DNA from: an uncultured Collinsella sp.
GTDB lineage: Bacteria > Actinomycetota > Coriobacteriia > Coriobacteriales > Coriobacteriaceae
Direction: 5' to 3'
Assembly (NCBI GenBank): GCA_902465265.1
Contig: CABQMF010000013.1
Span: 1-37,823, forward strand
DNA length: 37,823 bases
The notes under the pieces were generated by a model. That model had not been told where the DNA came from, did not search any database, and saw only the letters and a list, made by a program, of their open reading frames with translations. Below, piece by piece: positions 23,846 through 31,874 of this stretch (its first letter is position 1; each line of letters begins with the position of its first letter). Made by a program: the position numbers and the translations under genes.

Positions 23846-25170
23846 GTCTGCAGACGCGGATTAAAGCCGCTGGCGCGGCCGCTGCGGCTGCCCCCGTTGA
23901 TGCGGGACGCCGCCGTGCCGTTAAACGCCGCACCAAGCGTGCGGTGATGGACCGCATGGGCTACGACGAGGTGGCGCGCATCAGCGCCTACGTCGACCCT
24001 GCCCTTGCCCGCTCTGAGCTACGTCCGGCGGTGGAAGCGGCGCTCAACGTGGAAGAGCCGACCGACTTGGCGACGCCTGAGCGTGAGACCATCATCGACG
24101 AGATCCTAGATGACGTGGTGGGCCTGGGACCGCTGCAGCCGCTCATCGAGGACGACACCGTTACCGAAATCATGGTCAACGGCTGTCGCTCTGCCTTTTT
24201 TGAGCGCAGCGGCGTTTTGTATCCCATCGAGCACGCGTTTGAGGACGACGAGCAGATCCGTGTGCTCATCGACCGTATCATCTCGCCGCTCGGTCGTCGT
24301 ATCGACGAGCGTAGCCCCATCGTCAACGCCCGCCTCAAGACGGGTTATCGCGTCAACGCGGTGATTCCGCCCGTGGCGATCGACGGGCCAATTCTCACCA
24401 TCCGTAAGTTCTCGGACCGTATCTGTTCGTTGGACGAGCTTGTGGGGTTGGGGTCACTGCCGCTTTGGTATGCGCAGCTGCTGTCGTGCGCGGTGTCGTT
24501 GCGGCAGGACTTGGCGGTTGCGGGAGGCACGGGGTCGGGCAAGACCACGCTGCTCAACGCGCTGTCGTGCGAGATTTCCACCGGCGAGCGCATCGTGACG
24601 ATCGAGGATTCCGCCGAGCTCAAGTTTGCACATCACCCACACGTTGTTCGTCTGGAGGCGCGTGAGGCGTCAATCGAGGGCGAGGGTGCGGTGACGATTC
24701 GCGACCTGGTGACCAATGCTCTGCGTATGCGCCCCGATCGCATCGTCGTGGGCGAGGTGCGCGGTGCCGAGTGCTGCGACATGCTGCAGGCCATGAACAC
24801 GGGCCACGACGGCTCGCTCACCACGCTCCATGCGGGTACCGAGCAGGAGACCGTGGTTCGCCTGACGCTGCTTGCGCGCTACGGCATCGATTTGCCGAGT
24901 GAGCTTATCGAAGAGCAGATCGCCATGGCGCTCGACGGTATCGTGATGTCCGAGCGTCATGCAGATGGCAGGCGCTTTGTGGCCTCATATTCGGGGGTTC
25001 GCCGCGGCGCGTCGGGCGGTGTTGAGCTCGAGCGCTACGTGACGTTCGATGCCGCCGAACGCACCTGGACGCTCGACCGCGAGCCGCCGTTTATTGCGGA
25101 GGGCTTGCGGTCGGGAACGCTCACACAAGAGGAGGTGGACGAATGGAGATCGCTATGCCCCTCGTCGTAG
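23842..25170 (+). CDS. cpaF: Tad pilus secretion ATPase CpaF/TadA
   Basis: A 442-residue hexameric ATPase of the type II/IV secretion family that drives pilus assembly. It has an N-terminal helical domain (to about 130), TEIMVNG with the following strand-rich domain, Walker A GGTGSGKTT (from about 228), the Asp box ERIVTIEDSAEL, Walker B RMRPDRIVVGEVRG, and the His box HDGSLTTLHAG. All catalytic motifs are intact. The ATG overlaps the cpaE stop (ATGA), and the 3' end overlaps tadB by 28 bp. Confidence 0.95.
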   Translation: MSLQTRIKAAGAAAAAAPVDAGRRRAVKRRTKRAVMDRMGYDEVARISAYVDPALARSELRPAVEAALNVEEPTDLATPERETIIDEILDDVVGLGPLQPLIEDDTVTEIMVNGCRSAFFERSGVLYPIEHAFEDDEQIRVLIDRIISPLGRRIDERSPIVNARLKTGYRVNAVIPPVAIDGPILTIRKFSDRICSLDELVGLGSLPLWYAQLLSCAVSLRQDLAVAGGTGSGKTTLLNALSCEISTGERIVTIEDSAELKFAHHPHVVRLEAREASIEGEGAVTIRDLVTNALRMRPDRIVVGEVRGAECCDMLQAMNTGHDGSLTTLHAGTEQETVVRLTLLARYGIDLPSELIEEQIAMALDGIVMSERHADGRRFVASYSGVRRGASGGVELERYVTFDAAERTWTLDREPPFIAEGLRSGTLTQEEVDEWRSLCPSS

Positions 25171-26069
25171 GGGGTTTGGCGGGGCTTTCTGTCGCGACGG
25201 CGTGTGGGGCAGAGCCTCGTGTGCCGCGGATGCCGCCGGCGGAGCTGGCGCGCCAGACGCTCGAATCGATGGCGGAGAAGCTGCCGCGTGAGTTGGCGAA
25301 AAACGACCTGCTGACAAAGATTGCCCGCTCGTGGGCGTCGCTGATCCCCGCAGATCGCCTTGGGTTTGCTATTGAGGATAACGCGGCTCGTCTGGCATTT
25401 CTGCTGCTGTCGAGCGGTATCTGCAGCGTTTTGCTGGCCGTTGCATCGTTGTCGCCCATCGGCTTTGTCTTGGGGCTGGTGGCGCCGTTTGGCGTGGGTG
25501 CCGCGCGTGATACCTTCGATTGCCGACGCGAGCAGCATGATGTAGAAGAGGCCATGCCCGAGGCATTTACAGCGTTATCCATGTCGCTTGCCTCGGGGCA
25601 TTCGCTGGCACAGGGCATGCGCTTTGTGGGTGCCCATGCGCAAGAGCCAGTGCATACCGAGTTTTTGCGGGTGGCGGCGGCAATCGATTGCGGCATCTCG
25701 GCGACCGACGCACTTGATGACCTACTCGTTCGCATCGATGCCCCCGGCCTTTCGCTTGTCACCTTGGCGCTCAAAGTATCGCAGCGTACCGGGGCTCCGC
25801 TTGCCGGCTTGCTGTCCGAGGCGTCGAGCATGGTGGGTGAGCGCATTGAGCTCAAACGCCGTCTAGACGTTAAGACGTCACAGGCGCGTATGTCGGCACA
25901 CATGGTCGCAGCGATGCCGGCGGGCATGTGCGCGGTACTGGCTTTGCTTTCGGCAGACTTTCGCCGCGGTCTTGCGACGCCGGCTGGTGCGGGCGCTGTG
26001 GTGCTGGGGCTTGCCCTCAACGTCGTTGCCCTGGTAGTTATCCGGCACATTATGCGGGTGGAGTTATGA
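25143..26069 (+). CDS. tadB: Tad pilus inner-membrane platform protein TadB
   Basis: A 308-residue membrane protein with a type II secretion F domain (about 130-260), visible as EAFTALSMSLASGHSLAQGMR and the repeated LALKVSQRTGAPLA. Hydrophobic helices lie at about 5-20, 80-120, 250-275 and 285-305. It forms the membrane platform with TadC above the ATPase. The start at 25143 has GAGGAGG upstream and lies inside the end of cpaF; an alternative ATG is four codons later. Confidence 0.9.
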   Translation: MEIAMPLVVGGLAGLSVATACGAEPRVPRMPPAELARQTLESMAEKLPRELAKNDLLTKIARSWASLIPADRLGFAIEDNAARLAFLLLSSGICSVLLAVASLSPIGFVLGLVAPFGVGAARDTFDCRREQHDVEEAMPEAFTALSMSLASGHSLAQGMRFVGAHAQEPVHTEFLRVAAAIDCGISATDALDDLLVRIDAPGLSLVTLALKVSQRTGAPLAGLLSEASSMVGERIELKRRLDVKTSQARMSAHMVAAMPAGMCAVLALLSADFRRGLATPAGAGAVVLGLALNVVALVVIRHIMRVEL

Positions 26070-26707
26070 GCGCCCTGGTTGGGGTCGCGGCCTGTCTGTG
26101 TGCCCTGAGTGTATTTGCCGCGACAGGTTTGGAGCGTGCGGATGCTCGCAAGATTGCAGAGGCGTGCAAGCGTGAGGTGGTACTGGTCATTGCTGCGGGC
26201 TGCTCGGTGATTGATGCCCTGACCGCGCGAATGAAGGGCGCGATTGGGGCGGGCGGCCCGGCGCGGGTGTCGCTCGGTGAGGTGTCCGAGATGATCGACG
26301 TGGTGCGCCTGGGGCTTTCTGCCGGCCTTTCGTTTGACGCGGCGCTCGAGATTTTCTGTGCCAATCGTCGGTCGGTGCTGGCCGTCCGTCTTGAACGAGC
26401 CTGCATGGCGTGGCAGGTGGGCGTGGGGACGCGCGAGGCCGAGCTGTTGGCTGCCGCGCGTGATTTGGACGTGAGGGCGCTCGAGACCTTTGCCATCACG
26501 GTGGGGCAGGCGCTTGCCCTGGGCGCTCCGCTGGCCGAGACGCTGGCTGCTCAAAGTCGCGAGATCCGTGCGGCCCATCGCGCCGCAGTCGAGCGCGAGA
26601 TCGAGCGCGCACCGGTCAAGTTGCTGATTCCCACCGGCACGCTCATCTTGCCGGCGTTGCTTCTGTCCATATTGGGCCCGCTGCTGGGAGCAGGCGGGAT
26701 GATGTAG
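26066..26707 (+). CDS. tadC: Tad pilus inner-membrane platform protein TadC
   Basis: A 213-residue partner of TadB with the same F-domain logic: VVRLGLSAGLSFDAALEIF and AITVGQALALGAPLAETLA, and hydrophobic helices at both ends. It is shorter than many TadC proteins (about 300), having a reduced N-terminal portion. Its ATG overlaps the tadB stop (ATGA), so the two are probably made in fixed ratio. Confidence 0.85.
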   Translation: MSALVGVAACLCALSVFAATGLERADARKIAEACKREVVLVIAAGCSVIDALTARMKGAIGAGGPARVSLGEVSEMIDVVRLGLSAGLSFDAALEIFCANRRSVLAVRLERACMAWQVGVGTREAELLAAARDLDVRALETFAITVGQALALGAPLAETLAAQSREIRAAHRAAVEREIERAPVKLLIPTGTLILPALLLSILGPLLGAGGMM

Positions 26708-26717
26708 GGAGGAATAC

Positions 26718-26951
26718 ATGAACACGATGACCGACATTGCGGGCAAGGCTTGGAGCTGGGCTTTTTGCCGGGCAATCCGCGCTCGCCAGCGTGCCAAGGC
26801 GCTGTTGCGGGAGGAGAGCGCGCAGGGCACTACCGAATACGCCATCTTGGTCGGCGTGCTCGTGGTGATCGCGATTATCGCCATCGTCGCGTTTAAGAGC
26901 AAAGTCGAAGAACTATGGAACGCGATCAAAGACGGCATCAACAGCCTGTAG
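26718..26951 (+). CDS. flp: Flp-type major prepilin (candidate)
   Basis: A 77-residue type IVb prepilin. The sequence EESAQGTTEYAILVGVLVVIAIIAIVAF has the class III prepilin pattern: a leader, Glu-Tyr at mature positions 5-6, and one long hydrophobic helix; the mature part is about 40 residues. Residue -1 by this alignment is Ala rather than Gly. It has the strongest ribosome binding site of the operon (GGGAGGA), fitting high expression of a pilus subunit. Confidence 0.85.
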   Translation: MNTMTDIAGKAWSWAFCRAIRARQRAKALLREESAQGTTEYAILVGVLVVIAIIAIVAFKSKVEELWNAIKDGINSL

Positions 26952-27478
26952 GAGGCAGGCGGCCTGTTGGTTCGCCGCTGGTGCTCGTCTGTTTGCTCGT
27001 GGCAATTGCGGTGGCGTTTTGGGGGCTGGGTGTTGCGCGGCAGCAGCGTCCAGGCGCTACTGCCGATTTGGGATCGGGCTCGGCGGCGGTGTCACAAGCG
27101 GAAGGCGCGGAAGATTCGGGCGGTCAGGATGCCGCCGTCACGGCTCGGACCTTTTTGCAGGCACTCGACGAGCGAGCGGCCAGTGCGACGGAGCCGTCTA
27201 CAGACAACGCGATTGCGGTTCGGCTCGCATGGTCCGAGGACCGGCCGATGACCGAGGCAGCGGCAGACCTGCTGCGCGCCTACCGCGAGGTGCCCACGGC
27301 CCAGCTCGCCCTGAGCGGCTATCTCGATATTAAGGGCAACGTATGGGGCGCCATCGTGCGCGATGGGCGAGGCTGGGTCGACATGGTGACGGTTGCCGCG
27401 GATGCCGGCGATGCCTCGTGCCGCCTGCGTGCCGTGCGTCTGGTTCCGCAAACAACGGAGTCAAAGGAGGGGTCGTGA
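26915..27478 (+). CDS. Unassigned membrane-anchored protein of the Tad locus
   Basis: Up to 187 residues. After a short basic N-terminus comes one membrane helix (PLVLVCLLVAIAVAFWGLGVA), then an extracytoplasmic region of about 140 residues with no recognised family (RTFLQALDERAAS, ALSGYLDIKGNVWGAIV). The ATG at 26915 overlaps flp and has a poor ribosome binding site; the only later in-frame option near the helix is a GTG at 26981, also without one, so the start is uncertain. Position suggests a pilus accessory or minor envelope component. Confidence 0.65.
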   Translation: MERDQRRHQQPVGGRRPVGSPLVLVCLLVAIAVAFWGLGVARQQRPGATADLGSGSAAVSQAEGAEDSGGQDAAVTARTFLQALDERAASATEPSTDNAIAVRLAWSEDRPMTEAAADLLRAYREVPTAQLALSGYLDIKGNVWGAIVRDGRGWVDMVTVAADAGDASCRLRAVRLVPQTTESKEGS

Positions 27479-27479
27479 A

Positions 27480-27698
27480 ATGCATGATGTCCTGCGTGAG
27501 GAATCTGCTCAGTCGACCGTCGAATACGCCATCGTCACCGTGGCGCTGTTGTCGATTGTGCTGGCGATTGCGGGGCTTTGGCGCGCTGGCACCGATGGGC
27601 GCTTGGCGGCACTGGTCGAGCGGGCAGCGTCTCATGGCGTCGCCCCGTCGTCGGTTATCGATGCCGCGACGGGTGCCAAGGACATCGCTCTGTATTGA
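27480..27698 (+). CDS. Second Flp-type prepilin
   Basis: A 72-residue protein starting MHDVLREESAQSTVEYAIV. It shares the LREESAQ-T-EYAI block with the first prepilin and has the same hydrophobic helix, but a longer, more polar tail (LVERAASHGVAPSSVIDAATG). It is likely a minor pilin or pseudopilin. The start has AAGGAGGGG seven bases upstream. Its 3' end overlaps the next frame. Confidence 0.8.
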   Translation: MHDVLREESAQSTVEYAIVTVALLSIVLAIAGLWRAGTDGRLAALVERAASHGVAPSSVIDAATGAKDIALY

Positions 27699-28173
27699 TA
27701 TCGCGTGCGAGGATCGGGCGCAGTCTACGGTCGAGGCCGCCTTTTTGCTGCCGACGTTTTTGACGCTTATCTTGCTCGCGTTGCAGCCGGTGTGCCTGCT
27801 CTATACGCGCGCGGTCATGGAGTCTGCCGCCGCTGAGACCGCGCGGCTTATGACCACGACGACGGTGGAGGACGACGATGACCTTAAGGAGTTCACTCGC
27901 CGCAGACTTGCCGCGGTGCCCAACGTCTCGATTTTTCATGCCGGCGGACCGCTGTCGTGGGATATCGAGTTGGGGCGGGCCGGTGCCGGCGGCGTTTCGT
28001 CCGTGTCTGTTGCCGGCGAGGTTAAGCCGCTGCCCGTGATCGGTGCATTTGTGCAGGCCATGGGCAGTGCGGGTGAGGGTGGCTATGTCGAGCTCAAGGT
28101 CGACGTCTCGTATCGATCGCGTCCCGAATGGCTGGAGGGAGATTATGATTCATGGATGGCTGCATGGGATTAG
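27661..28173 (+). CDS. TadE-like pseudopilin
   Basis: About 170 residues. EDRAQSTVEAAFLLPTFLTLILLALQPVCLL is a typical TadE N-terminus (prepilin-like motif with Glu at position 5 and one helix); the rest is an extracytoplasmic domain with alternating strands. The start is uncertain: ATG 27661 lies inside the preceding gene and has no clear ribosome binding site; ATG 27634 and GTG 27673 are alternatives. Translational coupling is likely. Confidence 0.75.
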   Translation: MPRRVPRTSLCIDIACEDRAQSTVEAAFLLPTFLTLILLALQPVCLLYTRAVMESAAAETARLMTTTTVEDDDDLKEFTRRRLAAVPNVSIFHAGGPLSWDIELGRAGAGGVSSVSVAGEVKPLPVIGAFVQAMGSAGEGGYVELKVDVSYRSRPEWLEGDYDSWMAAWD

Positions 28174-30310
28174 GCGCTGCCTGCTGCGGGTGACGCAAGG
28201 GCTTGCGGCCCGCCGTCGACCAGGCGCTCGCCGCAGGCGGGGCGGCTTTATGGGCCGTGCCGGTATCGACTTGTTTATCGAAGACGGTGCCTATACCACG
28301 CTCTCCTCTGCGGTTGTCATTCTGGTGGTGCTTACGCTGCTGTTTTCGTCGACCGCGGCGATATGGAGCATGTCGCGCGCCGGAGACACCCAGGTGGCGG
28401 CCGATAGCGGTGCACTGGCGGGCGCCAACGTGGTGTCGTCCTATCACACGGCCGCCACGGTGGTGGATGCGAGCATTTTGAGTTTGGGCCTGGCGGGGTT
28501 TGCCACGATCGGCACCGGCTTGGTTGCCATTCTCATTCCGGGTGCCGAGGTTGTCGGCAGCGATATCATCGATACGGGGACCCAGATCATTAAAACACGC
28601 AACAAGTTTGCCAAAAGCGCGGCAAAGGGCCTACAAAAGATCGAGACCGCCTTGCCGTACCTGGTTGCCGCGCGCGCCATGCAGGCAGTATCGGCGCAGG
28701 ATACCGACGGCGTGACCTATACCGGTACGGCGCTTGCCGTGCCTAGGACATCCGAGTCGGATTTTGTTGCGCTCGAAGGATCCGAAATCTCGACCGATGC
28801 CATTAAAGATGCGTCGGAAGATCTGGAGCGCGCGGCCGAGGAGCTACAAAAAGCATCGGAGGAGACGGCGAAGGCCAAAGAGCGCGCCTGGCTAGCGGAT
28901 TGCGGTGGATCGGATAAAGGTTCGGTCGGCAGCTGTTCGTGTATGTGGGAGCGCGCAAAAAGCCTAACGGATCTCTCCGGTGTTCAAAATCCGCATTACT
29001 CATCGAGCGTTACGTGGGAGCCCCAAGTGGCGCTCAATCGCTCGAAGGACTACTACCATCGGCGTCTGGCAAACGAGAAGCCCCAAGGCTCGAGTGTCGA
29101 GATGAAGGCAGAGTCTGCGGCGCGTAAGGCGTTTTATACCTATGCGAGCGCGGAGGTCGATCGGACATATATAACCGAGAACGGAGACAGGGTTTCCTCC
29201 TATATTCCGCTGCTGCCGTGCAACTCTGATGAGGTCCGGGCGACGGAACTCTATACCGATGCGGTGTGGCCGACTAGCGTGAACGATGGCAAGGCGTATC
29301 TGCATTACGGGACGACCTGCCCTAACTATAAGAAAGGAACGCCGAGCGGATTTGCTTCGGTTGCCGATTACGATGGGCAGGATAAATGCAGCAAATGCCA
29401 TTTTGGCGTTTCGTCGCTTGGTGCTGTTGCGGCGCCTTCAACCTCTATCGAAAACGGCTTCGAGTATCACTTTGACAAGTTTAAAGACGCCCTGGAGGAC
29501 TACGTCGACTGTCGTAACAAGGAGCTTGAGCTCGAGCGTCAGACTGAGGACGAAGCCGACCGTGCGGGCAATGCGTTCGATACCGCCATCAAAGAACTTT
29601 CCAGTGAGCGCCCACGCATCGCCCCGCCCGGTCGCAACGGCGTGGTCGCCTTTGCGGTCTCGGGCGCCATCTCCAGTCCCGACGAGCTCAACTCTTCGTT
29701 TAACACGGCAGTTGAGCTTGGCGATCGTGGTGCAATTTCTGCTGCAGTGCTCGCGCCCGATGATGCGACGGCACAAAATAACGTTCTCTCGCGGTTTTTC
29801 TCGACACTGGAGGAGCGCTCGGGCGGCGTTGCCGGCGTGCTCGACGGCGTTATGGATGTTTGGGGCCGCCTGCTTGTGGGGTACGGAGACATCCAGGGTG
29901 CGGCCGACGAGCTTATGGGAGAGTTGATCGGTGGCTTGGGAGGGAGTAGCGGCGCGTTGGGCTCCATCGCGTCCTGGCTCGGTGACACCGTCTCGTCCTC
30001 CGTGGCGGCGCTGGGACTCGAACCGTGCGATTTGCGCCTGCGAAAACCGGTGCTGACCGATACCGCCAATGTCATCAAAAGTCCGGGGTCCGATATCGCG
30101 GGCATCTCCAAAACTCAAGATACCCTGCGAAAAATTCCCTTGGGCGTGACTGACCCCAAGGCACTTTGCGAGGCATTGGAGTATCACGTCGAGCGCACCA
30201 TCAGTGGCGCGGTGTTTACGCTTGCGGAGATCCCGCTGCCCGGCGGCGGCTCCATCCCGCTCACTGTCGATGTTGCCACGCTGGTGGGGGCTTTTGGCGG
30301 TGGGTCGTAA
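28145..30310 (+). CDS. Large TadG-like protein with cysteine-rich insert
   Basis: A 721-residue protein. After a strongly basic cytoplasmic tail, one helix (about 53-75) leads into DTQVAADSGALAGANV, the TadG N-terminal motif. Residues about 215-250 are a probable coiled coil rich in Glu, Lys and Ala. A middle region contains CGGSDKGSVGSCSC and, later, a Cys plus CSKC set that could be disulfides or a metal site. The C-terminal part has Gly-rich helices. It overlaps the preceding gene by 29 bp and has GGAGGGAG before the ATG. It may be the surface or tip component; that is inference. Confidence 0.75.
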   Translation: MIHGWLHGIRRCLLRVTQGLAARRRPGARRRRGGFMGRAGIDLFIEDGAYTTLSSAVVILVVLTLLFSSTAAIWSMSRAGDTQVAADSGALAGANVVSSYHTAATVVDASILSLGLAGFATIGTGLVAILIPGAEVVGSDIIDTGTQIIKTRNKFAKSAAKGLQKIETALPYLVAARAMQAVSAQDTDGVTYTGTALAVPRTSESDFVALEGSEISTDAIKDASEDLERAAEELQKASEETAKAKERAWLADCGGSDKGSVGSCSCMWERAKSLTDLSGVQNPHYSSSVTWEPQVALNRSKDYYHRRLANEKPQGSSVEMKAESAARKAFYTYASAEVDRTYITENGDRVSSYIPLLPCNSDEVRATELYTDAVWPTSVNDGKAYLHYGTTCPNYKKGTPSGFASVADYDGQDKCSKCHFGVSSLGAVAAPSTSIENGFEYHFDKFKDALEDYVDCRNKELELERQTEDEADRAGNAFDTAIKELSSERPRIAPPGRNGVVAFAVSGAISSPDELNSSFNTAVELGDRGAISAAVLAPDDATAQNNVLSRFFSTLEERSGGVAGVLDGVMDVWGRLLVGYGDIQGAADELMGELIGGLGGSSGALGSIASWLGDTVSSSVAALGLEPCDLRLRKPVLTDTANVIKSPGSDIAGISKTQDTLRKIPLGVTDPKALCEALEYHVERTISGAVFTLAEIPLPGGGSIPLTVDVATLVGAFGGGS

Positions 30311-30786
30311 TGGGCATTCGCGCGGGCTTGCGCGAGGAGCGTGCCCAGGCGACGGTCGAGATGGCCGTGGTCACGCCTGTCCTGCTCGTGCTGGCTCTCA
30401 TCGCGTACAACGTCATGATTTTTGCCGGCGCGGTCGCGCGCTTCGACCGCGTGGTGCCCGACATCGTGCTGGCGCACGCTGTGGCGCCGGGCGGGGAGGG
30501 TGGCGAGAGCTCCATTGACGCTTCCGCGACCGTTCAAACTCAGATTCAGGATGCCATGGAGGGATATGACCTACAGGTCGAGGTCTCGAGCGAGCAAGGT
30601 GCGGCGTCATCGGATGGTGGCCTGCTCTCTCTTTCTGGCACGTTTAGGACCTATACCTGCACCATGCACTACGAGCCGTGGCCGAGTTCGCTGAGCATCG
30701 CCGGCGTTTCCCTGGGGGCGCCGGCCGTGCTCACGCATGAACGCGCGGTGACGGTCGATCCATGGCGTCCGGGGGTGGTCATGTGA
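30310..30786 (+). CDS. Second TadE-like pseudopilin
   Basis: A 158-residue protein with REERAQATVEMAVVTPVLLVLALIAYNVMIF, the TadE prepilin-like motif and helix, then an extracytoplasmic domain with a few Cys and aromatic residues (YTCTMHYEPWP). Its ATG overlaps the TadG-like stop by one base (TAATG). It completes the pilin-like set of the locus: two Flp, two TadE-like, one TadG-like. Confidence 0.8.
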   Translation: MGIRAGLREERAQATVEMAVVTPVLLVLALIAYNVMIFAGAVARFDRVVPDIVLAHAVAPGGEGGESSIDASATVQTQIQDAMEGYDLQVEVSSEQGAASSDGGLLSLSGTFRTYTCTMHYEPWPSSLSIAGVSLGAPAVLTHERAVTVDPWRPGVVM

Positions 30787-31142
30787 CCGCGGTCTCGTCC
30801 TATATCGCCTACGCTCGGGCGCTCAACAGGTTGGGCTGGACGCCGGCCGAGTTTGTGGTGGCGGAGTCGTTTACCGTGCGTCTGCGCGGCATGCTGGGAC
30901 GGCGGCCGATTGCCGCCAGCGGACTGCCGCTTGTCATGGCGTTTCCGCGCTGCTCCTCGGTTCACACCTGCTTTATGGCCTATCCCATCGACATCGCCTT
31001 TATCGACCGTAGCGGCAACATCCTCGCGTGCTACGAAAACGTACGTCCCTGGCGTATGTGTTCCTGCCCCGGCGCCTGGGCAGCACTCGAGCGCCCTTCA
31101 ATTATTGTTTCGCCCCCTGTTCTCCAACGCGTGCCGGCTTAA
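30783..31142 (+). CDS. DUF192 family protein
   Basis: A 119-residue protein with the DUF192 signature: VRLRGMLGRR, then FPRCSSVHTCFMAYPIDIAFID and later VRPWRMCSCPGA. Members are small beta-rich proteins of unknown function, often secreted; this copy lacks a clear signal peptide. The start is a GTG at 30783 with GGGGGTGG upstream. It overlaps the preceding stop (GTGA), so it is translated as part of the pilus operon. That position is the only hint of a pilus-related job. Confidence 0.8.
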   Translation: MTAVSSYIAYARALNRLGWTPAEFVVAESFTVRLRGMLGRRPIAASGLPLVMAFPRCSSVHTCFMAYPIDIAFIDRSGNILACYENVRPWRMCSCPGAWAALERPSIIVSPPVLQRVPA

Positions 31143-31199
31143 GGGACTGAGTGAAAACTTCTTGTGGCCGGTTGATGCTTCTGATGTGCCGTTCTATAG

Positions 31200-31240
31200 G
31201 AGCGAGATCGTGGCCGATGTCGCGCTCAAAAACTTTTTTA
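31200..31240 (+). terminator. Possible terminator of the Tad operon
   Basis: GAGCG (31200-31204) pairs with CGCTC (31223-31227), with an inner ATCG/CGAT, followed by AAAAACTTTTTT. It is moderate. Confidence 0.45.
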
Positions 31241-31250
31241 AAATTCTCGG

Positions 31251-31278
31251 TTGACCGGAGCGCGTCCTTGGTTATACT
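31251..31278 (+). promoter_or_regulatory. Promoter of tRNA-Phe
   Basis: TTGACC (31251-31256), a 16-bp spacer and TATACT (31273-31278), about 33 bp before the tRNA. Confidence 0.75.
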
Positions 31279-31310
31279 AATCAAGCCTTGAAACAAGGCA
31301 CACCTCAAAT

Positions 31311-31383
<73 letters not shown>

Positions 31384-31396
31384 CCTTGAATTGACT

Positions 31397-31426
31397 AGGA
31401 CCTCTGCTAAGGGGTCCTTTTCTTTT
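31397..31426 (+). terminator. Terminator of tRNA-Phe (first copy)
   Basis: AGGACCTC (31397-31404) pairs with GGGGTCCT (31411-31418), then TTTCTTTT. The second copy lies at 31582-31611. Confidence 0.8.
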
Positions 31427-31465
31427 ATGTGGACCCTGCACGGAATCGAACCCCGTGAGGGCGCG

Positions 31466-31547
31466 GAGCTGAGTAAACGCGTGAGCGTTTGCCAGCGCAG
31501 CTCGCAAGGCGCGAAGCGCCGCGGCGGTCCGTCCGCGCGGAGCGCGG
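31466..31547. repeat. Cluster of three GC-rich hairpins
   Basis: GAGCTG/CAGCTC (31466-31503) encloses AAACGC-GTGA-GCGTTT. Next is GGCGC-GAA-GCGCC (31508-31520). Last is CCGCGC-GGA-GCGCGG (31533-31547). All lie between the two tRNA-tail copies. No open frame with a ribosome binding site is present. Confidence 0.65.
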
Positions 31548-31626
31548 GCGCGATTCCCTTCCCCGCCACCTTGAATTGACTAGGACCTCTGCAAAGGGGT
31601 CCTTTTCTTTTACCGAGGGCTCCTGC

Positions 31627-31874
31627 GGAAACTGCATCCCGGAATTTGGCTTCAGAGCGGGATGCGCTTTCCGCTTTGAGCCTGTTTGGGAAAGTGTGGA
31701 CCGGAATCCGGCGTCAGAATGGGACATGCTTTCCTTTTGCGGCCCTTGGCGGAAACTGCGTCCCAGATCCCGCGCTCAGAACGTGATGCGCTTTCCGGTT
31801 GAGGCTTTGAACGGAAAATACATCCCAGTCTCTTGCGAAAAAACGGGGCACGCTTTCCGGTCGCCTACTTCCGG
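31627..31874 (+). repeat. Four tandem 62-bp units with palindromic ends
   Basis: Units begin at 31627, 31689, 31751 and 31813, an exact 62-bp period. Each opens with GGAAA and carries CTTTCC at offset 41; TCAGA is shared by three of them. In units 1, 3 and 4 the left arm (GGAAA-N-N-N-CATCCC-like) is roughly complementary to the right arm (GGGATGCGCTTTCC-like), so each unit can fold as a hairpin. The period is not a multiple of three and the units are diverged, so they do not encode a peptide repeat. No CRISPR-like constant repeat is present. Confidence 0.8.

Noticed and set aside
31441..31460. Second, inverted tRNA fragment (GGAATCGAACCCC)
   Set aside because: Thirteen bases match the reverse of a T arm, but the flanking bases do not form a proper T stem or acceptor, so a tRNA is not supported.
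31627..31874. CRISPR array
   Set aside because: There is no constant repeat with unique spacers; the whole 62-bp unit is repeated with divergence, and no cas genes are present.
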